From Rutidosis leptorrhynchoides (taxonomy: Eukaryota; Streptophyta; Magnoliopsida; Asterales; Asteraceae), in contig NC_092341.1 in assembly GCF_046630445.1 (NCBI RefSeq), forward strand, positions 2,580,001-2,644,000: a stretch of DNA of 64,000 nucleotides. Direction: 5' to 3'. Position 1 is the stretch's first letter. The number at the start of each line of letters is the position of its first letter. Below, one piece after another: positions 46,327 through 57,213 of the stretch. A model generated the notes under the pieces. That model was not told the origin of the DNA. It ran no database searches and saw nothing but the letters and a program-made list of their open reading frames with translations. A program made the translations under genes and the position numbers.

Positions 46327-47297
46327 AATATGATTCTTACCACCAGAATTTGGTTGTAAACCTTTTTTATTTTTTTGTTATAGTATTGCTAGAGTATGTT
46401 CTTAGTATGTGTTATGAGAAAAATAGGGGGAGTTGTTTAACGAGAAAAGGGGTATTTGTGTAATATATGTACATTTATCATTTTGTAGCTTCAATATCAT
46501 GTTTTTAGTTTCGATATATATAATATAGCCTTGGCTTGGCAGTTGGCTCCACAACCATCAAAATGTAGAATAGGTAAGACCAATTTCTTATGGTGGTTTG
46601 GGTTTTCCATTTTTATCCTGAGCAATGCATACAAGGCACTACATGTATCGATTGATCCATTTATTACAATAGTCAGAAGTGTTCGAATTTTGATTAGCTG
46701 AACGAAACAGAAAGTTGGAGTTTGAAGAATTACTTGAAAAGGCTTTTGGTTTAAGGGATTATAGAGAGAGATTTGACAATCTTTGTTGGCCAATGCCCAG
46801 GTATAACATATTACTCGTAGTTTAAACGTTTAAACTGCACTATATACTTGCTTACAACTTGATAAGACCTTTATTTATGTCTATAATGTTGGACCGGCTT
46901 GAACAATTGGAATGTACTCTGACTCAATACAAAAAAAGCGTGAACCCTTTTAAGTGTGTGTATGAGAGATGGTCCATAACGAATACAAGAGACCCGGACC
47001 AAAAGATATACTACTGGTTACAAAGACTATTTTGTAATTATGAAATAGAATAAAAGAATGTTTTACACCATTCGGTTTGGTTCTTCTCTAGCTTGATAAT
47101 TTTTTTTATTGTATACCTACCTCAATAACCTCATATACTTGACTTGAGTGTTTGTAACTTTTTATTACAAAAGAATAGCGTGCATTCCTGTGCAAGTAAT
47201 TTTGGTAAATTACGTATGAAGTATAATTTGGAATGACCATTAACCTTTTACTTGTGACAAATACAGAAATTGATATTTTATTTAAACTTTGTTATTT

Positions 47298-47330
<33 letters not shown>

Positions 47331-47536
47331 AGTGGATATATTTTACGAGTAGTAATGAATTGAAAGTTAAAAGTGTAGTAGCCCTTCATTCATGCACCTT
47401 CATTTATTTATGTGGCATCACTGGTACGAGCTGCGATCCCCAACTCTTGTTTGCATGCTCCAGGAACTTATATCAAAATCCGTCTTTAAATAAGATAAAA
47501 TAAAATATATAACCAAATTCACATGAAATATAATAT

Positions 47537-47538
<2 letters not shown>
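46327..47538. other. 3' flank of the ARID4-like gene
   Basis: Probable 3' UTR for the first few hundred bases (T-rich after 46360). Then AT-rich intergenic sequence with a poly-T run at about 47300-47329. A 98-codon minus-strand frame at 46497-46793 and a 64-codon plus-strand frame at 46859-47053 show no recognisable domain, and I do not call them genes. Confidence 0.4.

Positions 47539-47601
<63 letters not shown>
47539..47601. repeat. TA microsatellite
   Basis: About 30 uninterrupted TA units. Confidence 0.95.
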
Positions 47602-47605
<4 letters not shown>

Positions 47606-47770
47606 GAGATACTAGCTTTGATTGAGTCAAAAAGAAAGCAGTTTGATTGTTATGGTGATTACATTTAAAAAGTAAAGTAAGGTTCCATTTTTGCAATAAT
47701 GAGTCACCTCCCAATAATTACTAAACTACAACAATTCAATCCTACTTTTACTTTTTAGCTAATAAAAAAA

Positions 47771-47874
47771 AGTAGTGATATATACCCAACTAATTTTTAC
47801 AAATACACAACCAAACTGTAAAGCATGCTTGGTTATGTATTTGTAAAAATTGGTTGTGCATATATCATCACCCA
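47771..47874. mobile_element. Small foldback MITE
   Basis: Arms 47774-47814 and 47830-47870 are inverse copies of each other with few mismatches (core AATTTTTACAAATACA and TGTATTTGTAAAAATT) around a 15-base centre. Both flanks are ATAAAAAAAA, consistent with a short target duplication. No coding content. Confidence 0.75.
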
Positions 47875-48146
47875 TAAAAAAAACAGCTTGCAAGAAGCTC
47901 TAATATGGACCTTACCATTAAATTGCAACTGTAAGTACTATACTTTTTTTTTTTTTTTTAAGTACTACACTACTACCCACCCATGTGTTTCAATTAAATT
48001 TCAACCACATTTTGGCATTAACCTTCAGTACAAATAAACCTTCTTTAGTTTTTCAATTTCAAATCCAATTTTTTTTACCAATATCTTTATTTTTAATGAG
48101 TACGACTCAGGAAAGGGATGGTTTATAGTGGATAAACATAAATACA

Positions 48147-48176
48147 GATGGTAATGGTAATGGTAATGGTAATGTT
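48147..48176. repeat. GGTAAT short tandem repeat
   Basis: About four to five copies of GGTAAT in a row. Confidence 0.85.
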
Positions 48177-48373
48177 GTGTTGTACCTTATTCATGTCGGT
48201 GAAAGAGCTTTGAATTTATCCACCTCTGCCTGAGCATTGCTTGTCAATTTCTTTTGGTTTGCAATCATAATTACGCTTTACATATAACTTTTTTCTTTAA
48301 CTTTAATCTTTGATTTCAAAGTTAAATTTACTTAGAGGCGGGAATTATGCATGCTTACATTATATGTCGATAT

Positions 48374-48900
48374 AGATTTAATCAATAGTGAATCACTTTT
48401 TTGAAGGAAGTAAAGTTTTTTTTTTATTTTTCTTTGAATTTTTTTTACAAACATTAAGAGCACGTAAAAATATGAACATTAAAAAAATACATTTTGTGAT
48501 AAATGTTACGTATTATTTTGATCAGAAAACGCTCGAAGAAATAACATTCATCGATAAATGTTTCTGATAACATTCATCGTTATGCATTTATTCTTCGAGT
48601 GTTTTTTAGGGTTTAGAAATTAGGTTTGGGAAACTAGAGTTTGGAAATTAAGGTTTAGGGTTTAGATTGAGATTTAAACACGAACGGTTTAGAGTTTTAG
48701 GTTTAAGGTTTTGGGTTTAGGAATTAGGAACTAAATCCAAAACCCTAAACTTTAAATCGGGCTAAACTTTGAATTTTTTTTTACATAACATGAAAAAAAA
48801 ACGACCGAAGAATAACATGCATCACGATGAATGTTATCGGGAACATTTATCGATGAATGTTATTTTTCAATCGTTTGCTGGTCAAAAACGTCGACTGACT
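48374..48900. mobile_element. Second copy of the telomere-like foldback element
   Basis: Begins TAGATTTAATCAATAGTGAA, matching the start of the intron copy at 45114. It shares with it, in order, AATATGAACATT, GATAAATGTTA, AACGCTCGAAGAA, TTTAGGGTTTAGA units, GAACGGTTTAGAGTTT, CCCTAAAC, AATCGGGCTAAA and ACATGAAAAAAAAACG. It adds nested ACATTCATCGATAAATGTT-type inverted repeats. The right end is not sharply defined. Confidence 0.65.
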
Positions 48901-49213
48901 GATAATTACCCCCCGGCTGGCCACTAATCAGAAACTAGAAATCAGTTTAAATAAAATGTACTTTAAATTGTGTTTTTACTCGTATTACTTAAAACACCGT
49001 GTCGGTGAGTCGGTTATACTCAATTTCCTCAGGGCGAATGAGAATCATTCTTATCATTGAAAAAAGTTTAAATGTTTTTTTACATGCGAGTGGTCTAGAA
49101 TGTAAAATGCGATAATGACTCGTTTTAGAATCACTCATACGTCCTTAAAGATGGTTTCATTAAAAGTATTCTAGTAAAGAATTTTGGTAAAACACGCATA
49201 TCTTATAACCAAA

Positions 49214-49289
49214 TTAAACCTAATAAGTTTTTTTTTTTTTTTTTTTGGAACGACCAACTTTATGAGTTAAGTTTTAAACCTAATAAGTT
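49214..49289 (-). mobile_element. Tiny 5'-truncated retroposon with 16-base target duplication
   Basis: TTAACCTAATAAGTT-like direct repeats, exactly TTAAACCTAATAAGTT at 49214-49229 and 49274-49289, flank 44 bases made of a T run and 28 unique bases (GGAACGACC...). Read on the minus strand this is a short body with an A tail, as left by LINE-type retroposition. Confidence 0.75.
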
Positions 49290-50318
49290 ATAAGTTATAT
49301 ATCGTATTTGTCAATTTATTTGATTTAAACTCAACTTTGTTTTTAAAGGTATGACAATCGGTCTATAGTTGTCATATGCTTATATCAATTGCTTTTAGCA
49401 AATCAATCACCAAAAATATCGCTAAATTTCCCCCTTTACAAAAATCCTGTCTCTCTTGGGACGAACCCTACTATATCGATTACTATATTGTGCCAATCGG
49501 ATTTTGCAATATGTAGTCGTGTTATAGTTATTAGTTCAATAGTTGAATATAAATTTGAAGGAAAGATCTTCAGGTACACACGAGCACATCAATGCTATCG
49601 AATGAACCAATCTGTTTTTAATGAAAGTATTTTATCATAATTTAATTTAATGTTATTTAATTTTAATGAACATAATTTATAGTAATTGAATTGGGTCAGA
49701 GTGTAATTGTTATTCTTTGATATATGAAGAAAATGTTTAAGTGACGCTAACAGTCTGTGATTAGTTTTAGTTTCTCCTTGTTCCCGTTCCCCAACTCATC
49801 CTCAAGTAGTTCCCAACGTTTTGCACTTTCCATACATGATGGATGCAACATCAACAAATTCGTTCATGATCAAGTTATAACCTAAGATCTATGATCATAT
49901 TATGTTAACTGTTTGTATTTCGTTCCTTCCATCGATATGCTCTCACGTAATATGTGTTAAGTTAAGGGGGATGCACACCGTGGCAAATCTGCATGAAAAA
50001 TCGCAGGAAATCATTAGTATTAAGTATACTGCTCTCACACCACCTATCTTTTAAAGTATCTGCGCTCTCGCAATATGATTGATCCTGTGTGCAATCAGAG
50101 GCGAAGTCAAAATTTACGAATAAGGGTGACATTTATCGAAAAGAATTACAAAATATTAAATTATTCATATTTATGGGATGCTAGAATATATAGTTAGGCC
50201 ATTAGGATATATTGGTCAATAATATAATTTTTAATACATTATAATAAGTCTATTTGAAGAGTTGAAAGTAACAAAATATTCACATGCATCCTCTTGATTC
50301 GAACTCTGTGTCGTGTCT
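49290..50318. other. Intergenic, no gene seen
   Basis: AT-rich sequence without coding signals. The 83-codon frame at 49389-49640 has no recognisable content. Confidence 0.4.
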
Positions 50319-50385
50319 GTTGATGAAACTTATGTTATTAATGATACGCATTTCCGCATGACTATGCGGATTACGCATCCAAAGC
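50319..50385 (+). repeat. Probable start of a Tat-like LTR, split by the solo LTR
   Basis: TGTTGATGAAACTTATG is a plausible LTR start. The sequence up to AAAGC (50381-50385) should join the LTR that resumes at 63135. The left end is inferred; the break at 50385 is firm because of the AAAGC duplication. Confidence 0.4.
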
Positions 50386-51258
50386 TGTGACAACCCGAAA
50401 ATTTCCGATCAAATTTAAACTTTAATCTTTATATATTCCCGACACGATAAGCAAAGTTTGTAAGATGAATCTCAAGAATTTTTAAACTGTGTTCATACAT
50501 TCATTTAACCTCGACCAAATTCCAAAGATTCACGAACCATTATAGGAATGGATATGATTATATATGTATATATGTATAAAACGTTAACAAGTATTAGACG
50601 TATAATACTTTACATGAACGTTGTTGTTTTAAAATATATTTAAAATAATTATCGACGGATTGAATTATGGCTACAAGTCTCTGTTAGGAGGTCCACTTTG
50701 AATTAGGAAACCTTTCCCTTTTAACCATATTCGGAAAATGGTAAAGTGATTTTACAAGTAAGAACAAAGTGTCAACTAACGATAACTAGACAAGGGTTAG
50801 TGAAGATTCTTAATTGATTTTCAATTCATACCTTACAACATTTTGCTCGTGATGTTAATAAGATAACTAGTATGACTATCATTTTAAGTTGGAATGTGGA
50901 ATGTAAGTAACTTAGACAATGGGTATCGACATTTTACATTAAGGTGATTTCGTACGTTTAACTAACCTTTGGACTTTATAGCACGTGTCACCAGCAAACG
51001 TTAATTCAAAAGCTTGAAACCTATGAAAAGTGTATTCAATCTTACTTCCCTAAAATGCTTTACGATATAACAATTTCTACTAATATAACATTGTTAGTAA
51101 ATGATTCTTAAATATATTCAGTTTTGGAAAACAAAGTTTTCATCTTTATTTAATATTGTTTCAGACATACAAAAACAATTTTTAAAGAACTTTATTAGTG
51201 AAACGTTTTATAAGATAAATTTTTCATAAGTTTTAAGGAAATAATTAAAATTTGTATT
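50386..51258 (+). repeat. Solo LTR, first part (U3), gypsy type
   Basis: Starts TGTGACAACCCG directly after AAAGC. It is unrelated to the U3 of element 4 (57214-57862) and stops where element 4 begins at 51259. It continues at 59911. Confidence 0.8.
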
Positions 51259-53307
51259 ACAAAATTAGGAATCCTTTTCTTTCTTTATAAACTAAAAACG
51301 TTTTTATAAATGAACACCATTTCTTCACTTCATTTTCTCATACCTACACCCTCATTTCTTTCTCAAAATACTCCTAACTTCATACTTGATCATCTCCAAG
51401 CATTTTCCCCATCATTTAGCTTCAATTACAAGCCTTAAACACCATAAGAAAACTCTTTCAAGAACATATCAAAATAACCACCCATTTGAAGAAGTTTACT
51501 TCCAACCTTTTGATCTAACTCCACCACTCTTTGATTCCAAGATTATTTCTTATCTTTTGCAGTAACTTTGTCCAAGTAACTTGAGGTAGTAACCTTGTTC
51601 ATAATCTTATTCAATTCATATTCATATAGCTATCTTATTTTGTGGTACAAAATTTTAACAACAAGAACATAGTTTGAATGATTTCAAACTTGTTCGCAAA
51701 CTAAATAGATCCTTCTAACTTGACTTTTAAAACACTTCAAGACCTGTAATATATCATAATGATATGCTAACCTAACAAGATATAACTTGGTTTTACAAAG
51801 AACATCTTAAAAACTGAATCTACGTCGTCGGAGTGCAACCGGAGGCTGTTTTGGGTTGGATAATTAAAAACCATCTTGAACTTTGAATTGGAAGTTCATG
51901 TTCTAGAAAAATAATATTTCTTATGAATATGTTAACACATAAAAATTTCATGGTTTAACTCAAAGTGTAAGTATTTTTAGAAAAATGATCATTAAATGTT
52001 GTTTTTATGATGGAAAATGATCACTTTCATAAGTTTCACCAAAGTTTGACCTATAACCTATGATTTCGAATATAAACTAAGGTATTTTCAGTTCATATTC
52101 TTAAAATTTGACTCGATCCAAGGAAGTGGCAAGTTGAACCAACAAAAACGGAGTTGTAATGAAGAAACTACGACTAAAATAAGATTGGGTATCCGAAGCT
52201 AGTTTAGCTACGAAAATATTTGGAGAAAAAGTAAATTAATCATATCTTTTATAATTAATATGACATTTTATATATAATTACTTATGATTTGATTTTATAT
52301 ATTTTAGGACCACCCATAAACAACACGAGAAGATTAATCATAAGACCTCATGATTGTACGCAACACGTCATTTGACAACACGGTACTTTATGTACGCAAC
52401 ACATCATTTGACAACATGGTACCATGGGTCGAGATTAATTCTGATCAATACGAATATGATGAGGTCTTTATTTATTTTATTTAAGCAACTAATTGTGGAC
52501 CACTAACATCGGACTGCTAACTACGGACTAAGAAAATATTAAAAGTATTAAAAGTATATATATATATGTAACGATTACTTAAAAAGAAAATATGTTGAAA
52601 TATTATATATATGGTTAGGTTCGTGATATCTATCGGAGACCAAGTCGAATTAAATACCTTCAAGGCAAAAGTGAGTTTCATTTGCTCCCTTTTTAATTGC
52701 TTTTGCAATATATATTTTTGGGCTGAGAATACATGCGCTGCTTTTATAAATGTTTACAAAATAGACACAAGTACTTAAAAATATATTCTACGTTGAGTTG
52801 TACCACTGGCATATTTCCCTGTAGCTTGGTAACTACTATTTACATGGGTATTGTAAACGCGAATCCTGTTGATAGATCTATCGGGCCTGACAACCCCAAC
52901 CGGACTGGACGACCAGTATTCAACGGTTGCACAGTACTTCGTTTTGGTGACTACACTTGGTACGGTGTAGTGAGATTTCATAATAAATGGAATATGCGAC
53001 GTTGATTAAATGTTAAGTATGGTTACCAAGTGCTCAACCACTTAGAATGCTTTACATACACTTGCGAGTGTATTATGTTTATGATTATGAAATCTTGTGG
53101 TCTATTAACATATTGAAATGATTGTTATGATAAACCTATGAACTCACCAACCTTTTGGTTGACACTTTAAAGCATGTTTATTCTCAGGTACGAATTAAGT
53201 CTTCCGCTGTGCATTTGCTCAATATAAGGACATTACTTGGAGCCGATCATCGCAATGGGACCAAATGTTGATGACTTCGTCTAGGTGGATTAGGACGGGT
53301 CCTTTCA
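51259..53307 (+). repeat. 5' LTR of element 4, missing most of U3
   Basis: From ACAAAATTAGG it matches 57863-59910 with one single-base indel. The first 649 bases of the intact LTR (57214-57862) are absent. The TATA-like TATAAA (51286-51291) is kept, about 27 bases from the break. Confidence 0.88.
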
Positions 53308-53309
53308 GT

Positions 53310-53321
53310 TGGTATCAGAGC
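53310..53321 (+). other. Primer binding site of element 4
   Basis: TGGTATCAGAGC, the standard tRNA-iMet primer site, two bases after the LTR end. The following leader (GCATTAGTGTGTCT, GTCTGGACTTCGACCGTGT) is homologous to the leader of gypsy copy 1 at 1178-1242. Confidence 0.9.
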
Positions 53322-53719
53322 GATGGTCGTAGCGAACCAGGTCTTGCATTAGTGTGTCTAACTAGTAGTTGTTAGGATGCATTAATGAGTCTGGACTTCG
53401 ACCGTGTCTACATGTCAAAAGTTTTGCTTATCATTTCTAGTCGGAAATCATCTGCTTATCATCCTTAGAAAATTACCTGCTTATCATTCATAAGTCTAGA
53501 CACGTTTTACTGCATTTACTGCATTGATAGTGTATAGACGAATTCTTATCTTAGCATATCTGTTATTGCGAACTTTGATTGATATCTTTTCAAAGATTCT
53601 CCGTAATTTGCGGGATTTTGGTATTATATATACATATGTAAATTATGTATTGAAGAGTACCAAATCTAACTCCTATAATCTATTCCGTACCAAAAATTCA
53701 TTTTCCCCATTTATACAAG

Positions 53720-54166
53720 ATGGATTCCGCATCTAGTTCGAATTCTTCAGATTCCGACAGTTATGCCGATATGGATTTCCATTCGGGCTCCGAAAGCAGC
53801 GTCACCGGAATGGATCAACCAATTTCCCATCATCTATTCTGGATGAATTGGGGATGGGTTCGTAATATACTAAATCACTGGAGACAAGAAGAAGGTGATC
53901 CATTCCATCCACCAAATTGCCCTCTTGGCGATGAACCTGAAGCACTTACCGGCGAACCTATTCGAAACACCATTTTCTCTCTCATTTCTAGAGTATCTCA
54001 TCACGATTATATACTATCCCATATTACAAATCTTGTTCATTCGCTCGCTCCAACCGCCAATCATCCCGGTGTACTAGCAGAAGTTAACGAACTTCGCGCT
54101 CGCGTGACGGCTTTGGAGAACATGGTGCGAAGGTTGCAAACACCAGCAGCAGCACCAGCAACATAA
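53720..54166 (+). CDS. Short accessory ORF of element 4
   Basis: 148 codons, in the same position as the acidic ORF of gypsy copy 1 but not clearly similar to it beyond an N-terminal Ser/Asp-rich stretch (MDSASSSNSSDSDSYADMD). The middle has HHLFWMNWGWVRNILNHW. The C-terminus (about 115-141, EVNELRARVTALENMVRRLQ) looks like a short coiled coil. The codons just after the stop are CAC/CAT/ACA-rich. Function unknown. It is the only sizeable frame of the element, so it may be its single protein. Confidence 0.6.
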   Translation: MDSASSSNSSDSDSYADMDFHSGSESSVTGMDQPISHHLFWMNWGWVRNILNHWRQEEGDPFHPPNCPLGDEPEALTGEPIRNTIFSLISRVSHHDYILSHITNLVHSLAPTANHPGVLAEVNELRARVTALENMVRRLQTPAAAPAT

Positions 54167-57100
54167 TCAGCACCACCATCAATAACATCAACAATACCAT
54201 CATCACCACTAACAAACAACATCCGCATCACACGTCTCGACATCATAATCTATCCCACAAACATCAACATCATACGCACCATAGATACCAAGGAGTACCA
54301 ACAATAATGAACGATGAAGTATTGATCCATAACTTCATTGATATTCTGCGAAGAATATGTGGTTTCAAAAAGTTTTAGAGATTTCTTATTCTAGCTCAAA
54401 CCGAAAAGCAAATGAGATTAATATCATATTAACTCATTAAATTCATGATTTCATCTGAAGAAAATATATATGTATATATATTTTCATAAAAATTGTAATT
54501 AAAAGTTCTTTTGTACAAAATATTAATGGTGAAATTTTTTTTTTAACGGGTAGGTAATACCCGAGGAATAATTAGATTTCATCTTAATAAGATACATTGT
54601 ACATTCGTCGAAGCTGATTCAACAGTCATTTACTATCCTACTTACAACCACCGATATACGTATCCGTTCACCGCAGAATAACCATTTTCATTCAATTTCA
54701 TATTTGGATTTTGACTTCCCAGAATCCAACAAGTGGCATATGAAGAAAACATATGACAAAATAAAATCTGTTAGAAACAAACAAATTAACTATGAAATTT
54801 TTTTGTTAAGAATCCACGCTAACTATTCCAGCTAACTGTTCCTAGCTAACTGATTACATTTTATTTATCGCAGTTTATTTATCGCAATTTAATTATCACA
54901 CTTTTATTTATCGTCATTTAATTTCTGTAATTATTTTACGCACTTTAAATATCGGGACACGTATACAATGTTTTGACATATCATATCGACGCATCTATAT
55001 ATATTATTTGGAATCACCATAGACACTCTATATGCAGTAATGATCGAGTTCTCTATACAGGGTTGAGGTAGATTCTACAATAATATATATAGTTTGAGTT
55101 GTGATCGAGTCTGAGACGTATACGGGTCACGACACGTATTAATTAATTCGTATATTATATATTAAACTATATATGAATTATTGGACTGTTATTGTGGACT
55201 ATCGACTGTGGACTAATGACATTGAACAATTAAAATGAATTAAAATATTGATTATAACATATGAAACTAAACATTTCTTTAAGATTGCCACTTGATTTCA
55301 TCTTAAACCTCATTGTATCTCGACGATTACAATCAGCGTTCAAATCTATCATGATTCTTAAAAACACCTCAATCGAGAGGATAAACCAACCGCACTTCAT
55401 CTACGGAAGAAAAGATTGATGCATATAGTTATGCACCTGAAAAACCCTCAGAAACTGAGTAAACGTTTGACACGTATCTGTTCTAGTTCCTTTGACATTG
55501 TTATTACCGAAGATCGTTTTGCAATCCCTTTCCAAAGTAGCTAATTTTGTCACAGCTCCAGCAAGTCAACTCCGACTTTTCATCCGAAACAACTTTATTA
55601 TAACCGCGATATATATGCGTACTCTTTATTGTTACTGGGGAACCTTTTATATTCCACAATATTACCATCAGCGATTAATCATTCTTAAAACACAATTCTC
55701 CTGAAACTACCTCGGTTTGATAACCGATGACCCAGATCAGTTAACTTTGAAAATGCTGACGAAGCAGCATGTTGTAGATGATCTTAATGGCCAAAAGTTT
55801 GATGATAAAGAAAGGAGTGTTAGGAACACTCGATAGAAAATTTAGTACCGAAAAGCGGATTATGCGAAACTATGAAGAAAGCCATGGACAAATCACAAAG
55901 AATAAGTTTGCCTTCAAAGAATCCAAATGATTCTGTGCCTGCTGAAATCGTTAGCAAACATCTTATTTCTCATTCTAAACCTTCACAGACAAATCTTCTT
56001 CATCATCCATTGATATTAGAAATTCTAAGATATTCTCGTATGTTCTATTATAAATATCCTCCATATTTCTGGCGATATTTTCACAACTATTCTTATCTGA
56101 GATCATTTATCTCTCCGCAATATCTGCAACATAAAAGAAACTGTGTTAGTTTCTAAATTCTGAAACCTTCGAGTTTAAAATATGAATGTTTTGAAGTAGT
56201 GTTGGGAACTGAAGCATGGATTAGTATAATATAATGACACTTGATCAACATCATTATATTACAGTAAGTCATGCTGAGTTTCTAATGAAGCATGATGATT
56301 CACAGTACTGTCATCATGTGCCATTTACACGACTCTTACATTCTATCTAATCTCTAAACATATCAAGAGAATATTTTTCTGGATGACTCGGTCTTCTCCA
56401 GGGTATTCTGGTAATTTAACAAATTAAAATCGTTCTATTACCATTTTCTTCTTAGAGCATTAGCTATGTTCATTCTGAATTTCATATCTACAAATTCCGG
56501 ACCATTACTCGCTTGACTCGAAGTCGGGAAGAGAAAACGAAAGCATGAAGCTCCGAAAAATAATGAAGAATATAAACTCTGATAATAACCCCAAAATTAC
56601 AAACCGTGTATATCGATGTAGATAGCAATATAGAGACACGGGAGAATTAGAAACACTCTAAACACAAGAGTATAGTAGAAGTAAATAGATTCTTCTGGTG
56701 GTAGATGAAAAAGAAGAATGACAGACATAAAAGTTAGGAGTATATCAAGAATCAGGACTGGATGGAGCATATTGATGAATGCTTTAAAGTAAGAATCAAG
56801 GGAGAAAGAATAGAATGTGTGAGTCGTGGAAAATAAGGAAACGAAGGGGTGAATTTATAGTGAAATATCCGACAGAGCAATCGAAACAGATTATTGCATA
56901 TAATCAAAGAAGATCCTGATTTCCTTAATCACCAAAGAACCAAATCTTATTACGTAAGATTCTCTTTAAATCCCTTAAATCCCGGAAATCAATCATAACT
57001 ACGTCATCGGTTAAGACGAATATATTTTACTCATCTCACTCTTTTACGATAGTCTCATTTATATTCTTCGCATAATCGAATCGTTTTATCTACATTACTC

Positions 57101-57176
57101 AATGATGATAAAACTCTATTATCACCTTATATTTGTCATGAAAACCTTCTTATTGTTATCTATAACAACCTCTATC
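54167..57176 (+). other. Non-coding interior of element 4
   Basis: No gag-pol. A motif AACGGGTAGGTAATACCCG (54544-54562) copies the LTR-proximal sequence. Bases 54956-55210 resemble part of the LTR of gypsy copy 1 (9752-9990). Two frames of 70 and 94 codons (55492-55704, 55872-56156) have no recognised domain. Around 56222-56310 there is weak similarity to element 3 (30646-30740). Confidence 0.55.
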
Positions 57177-57213
57177 AAATTTCGGGGACGAAATTTCTTT
57201 AACGGGTAGGTAC
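57177..57213 (+). promoter_or_regulatory. Hairpin and polypurine tract of element 4
   Basis: AAATTTCG-GGGA-CGAAATTT (57177-57196), then AACGGGTAGG up to the LTR. The loop has one base more than in the other three elements. Confidence 0.72.

Noticed and set aside
46497..46793. 98-codon minus-strand ORF downstream of the ARID4-like gene
   Set aside because: No recognisable domain, no good exon or promoter context; kept only as an unassigned frame.
52733..53005. 90-codon ORF found in both LTRs of element 4
   Set aside because: Repeated because the LTR is repeated; part of U5-like sequence shared in degenerate form with other LTRs, where it is not open.
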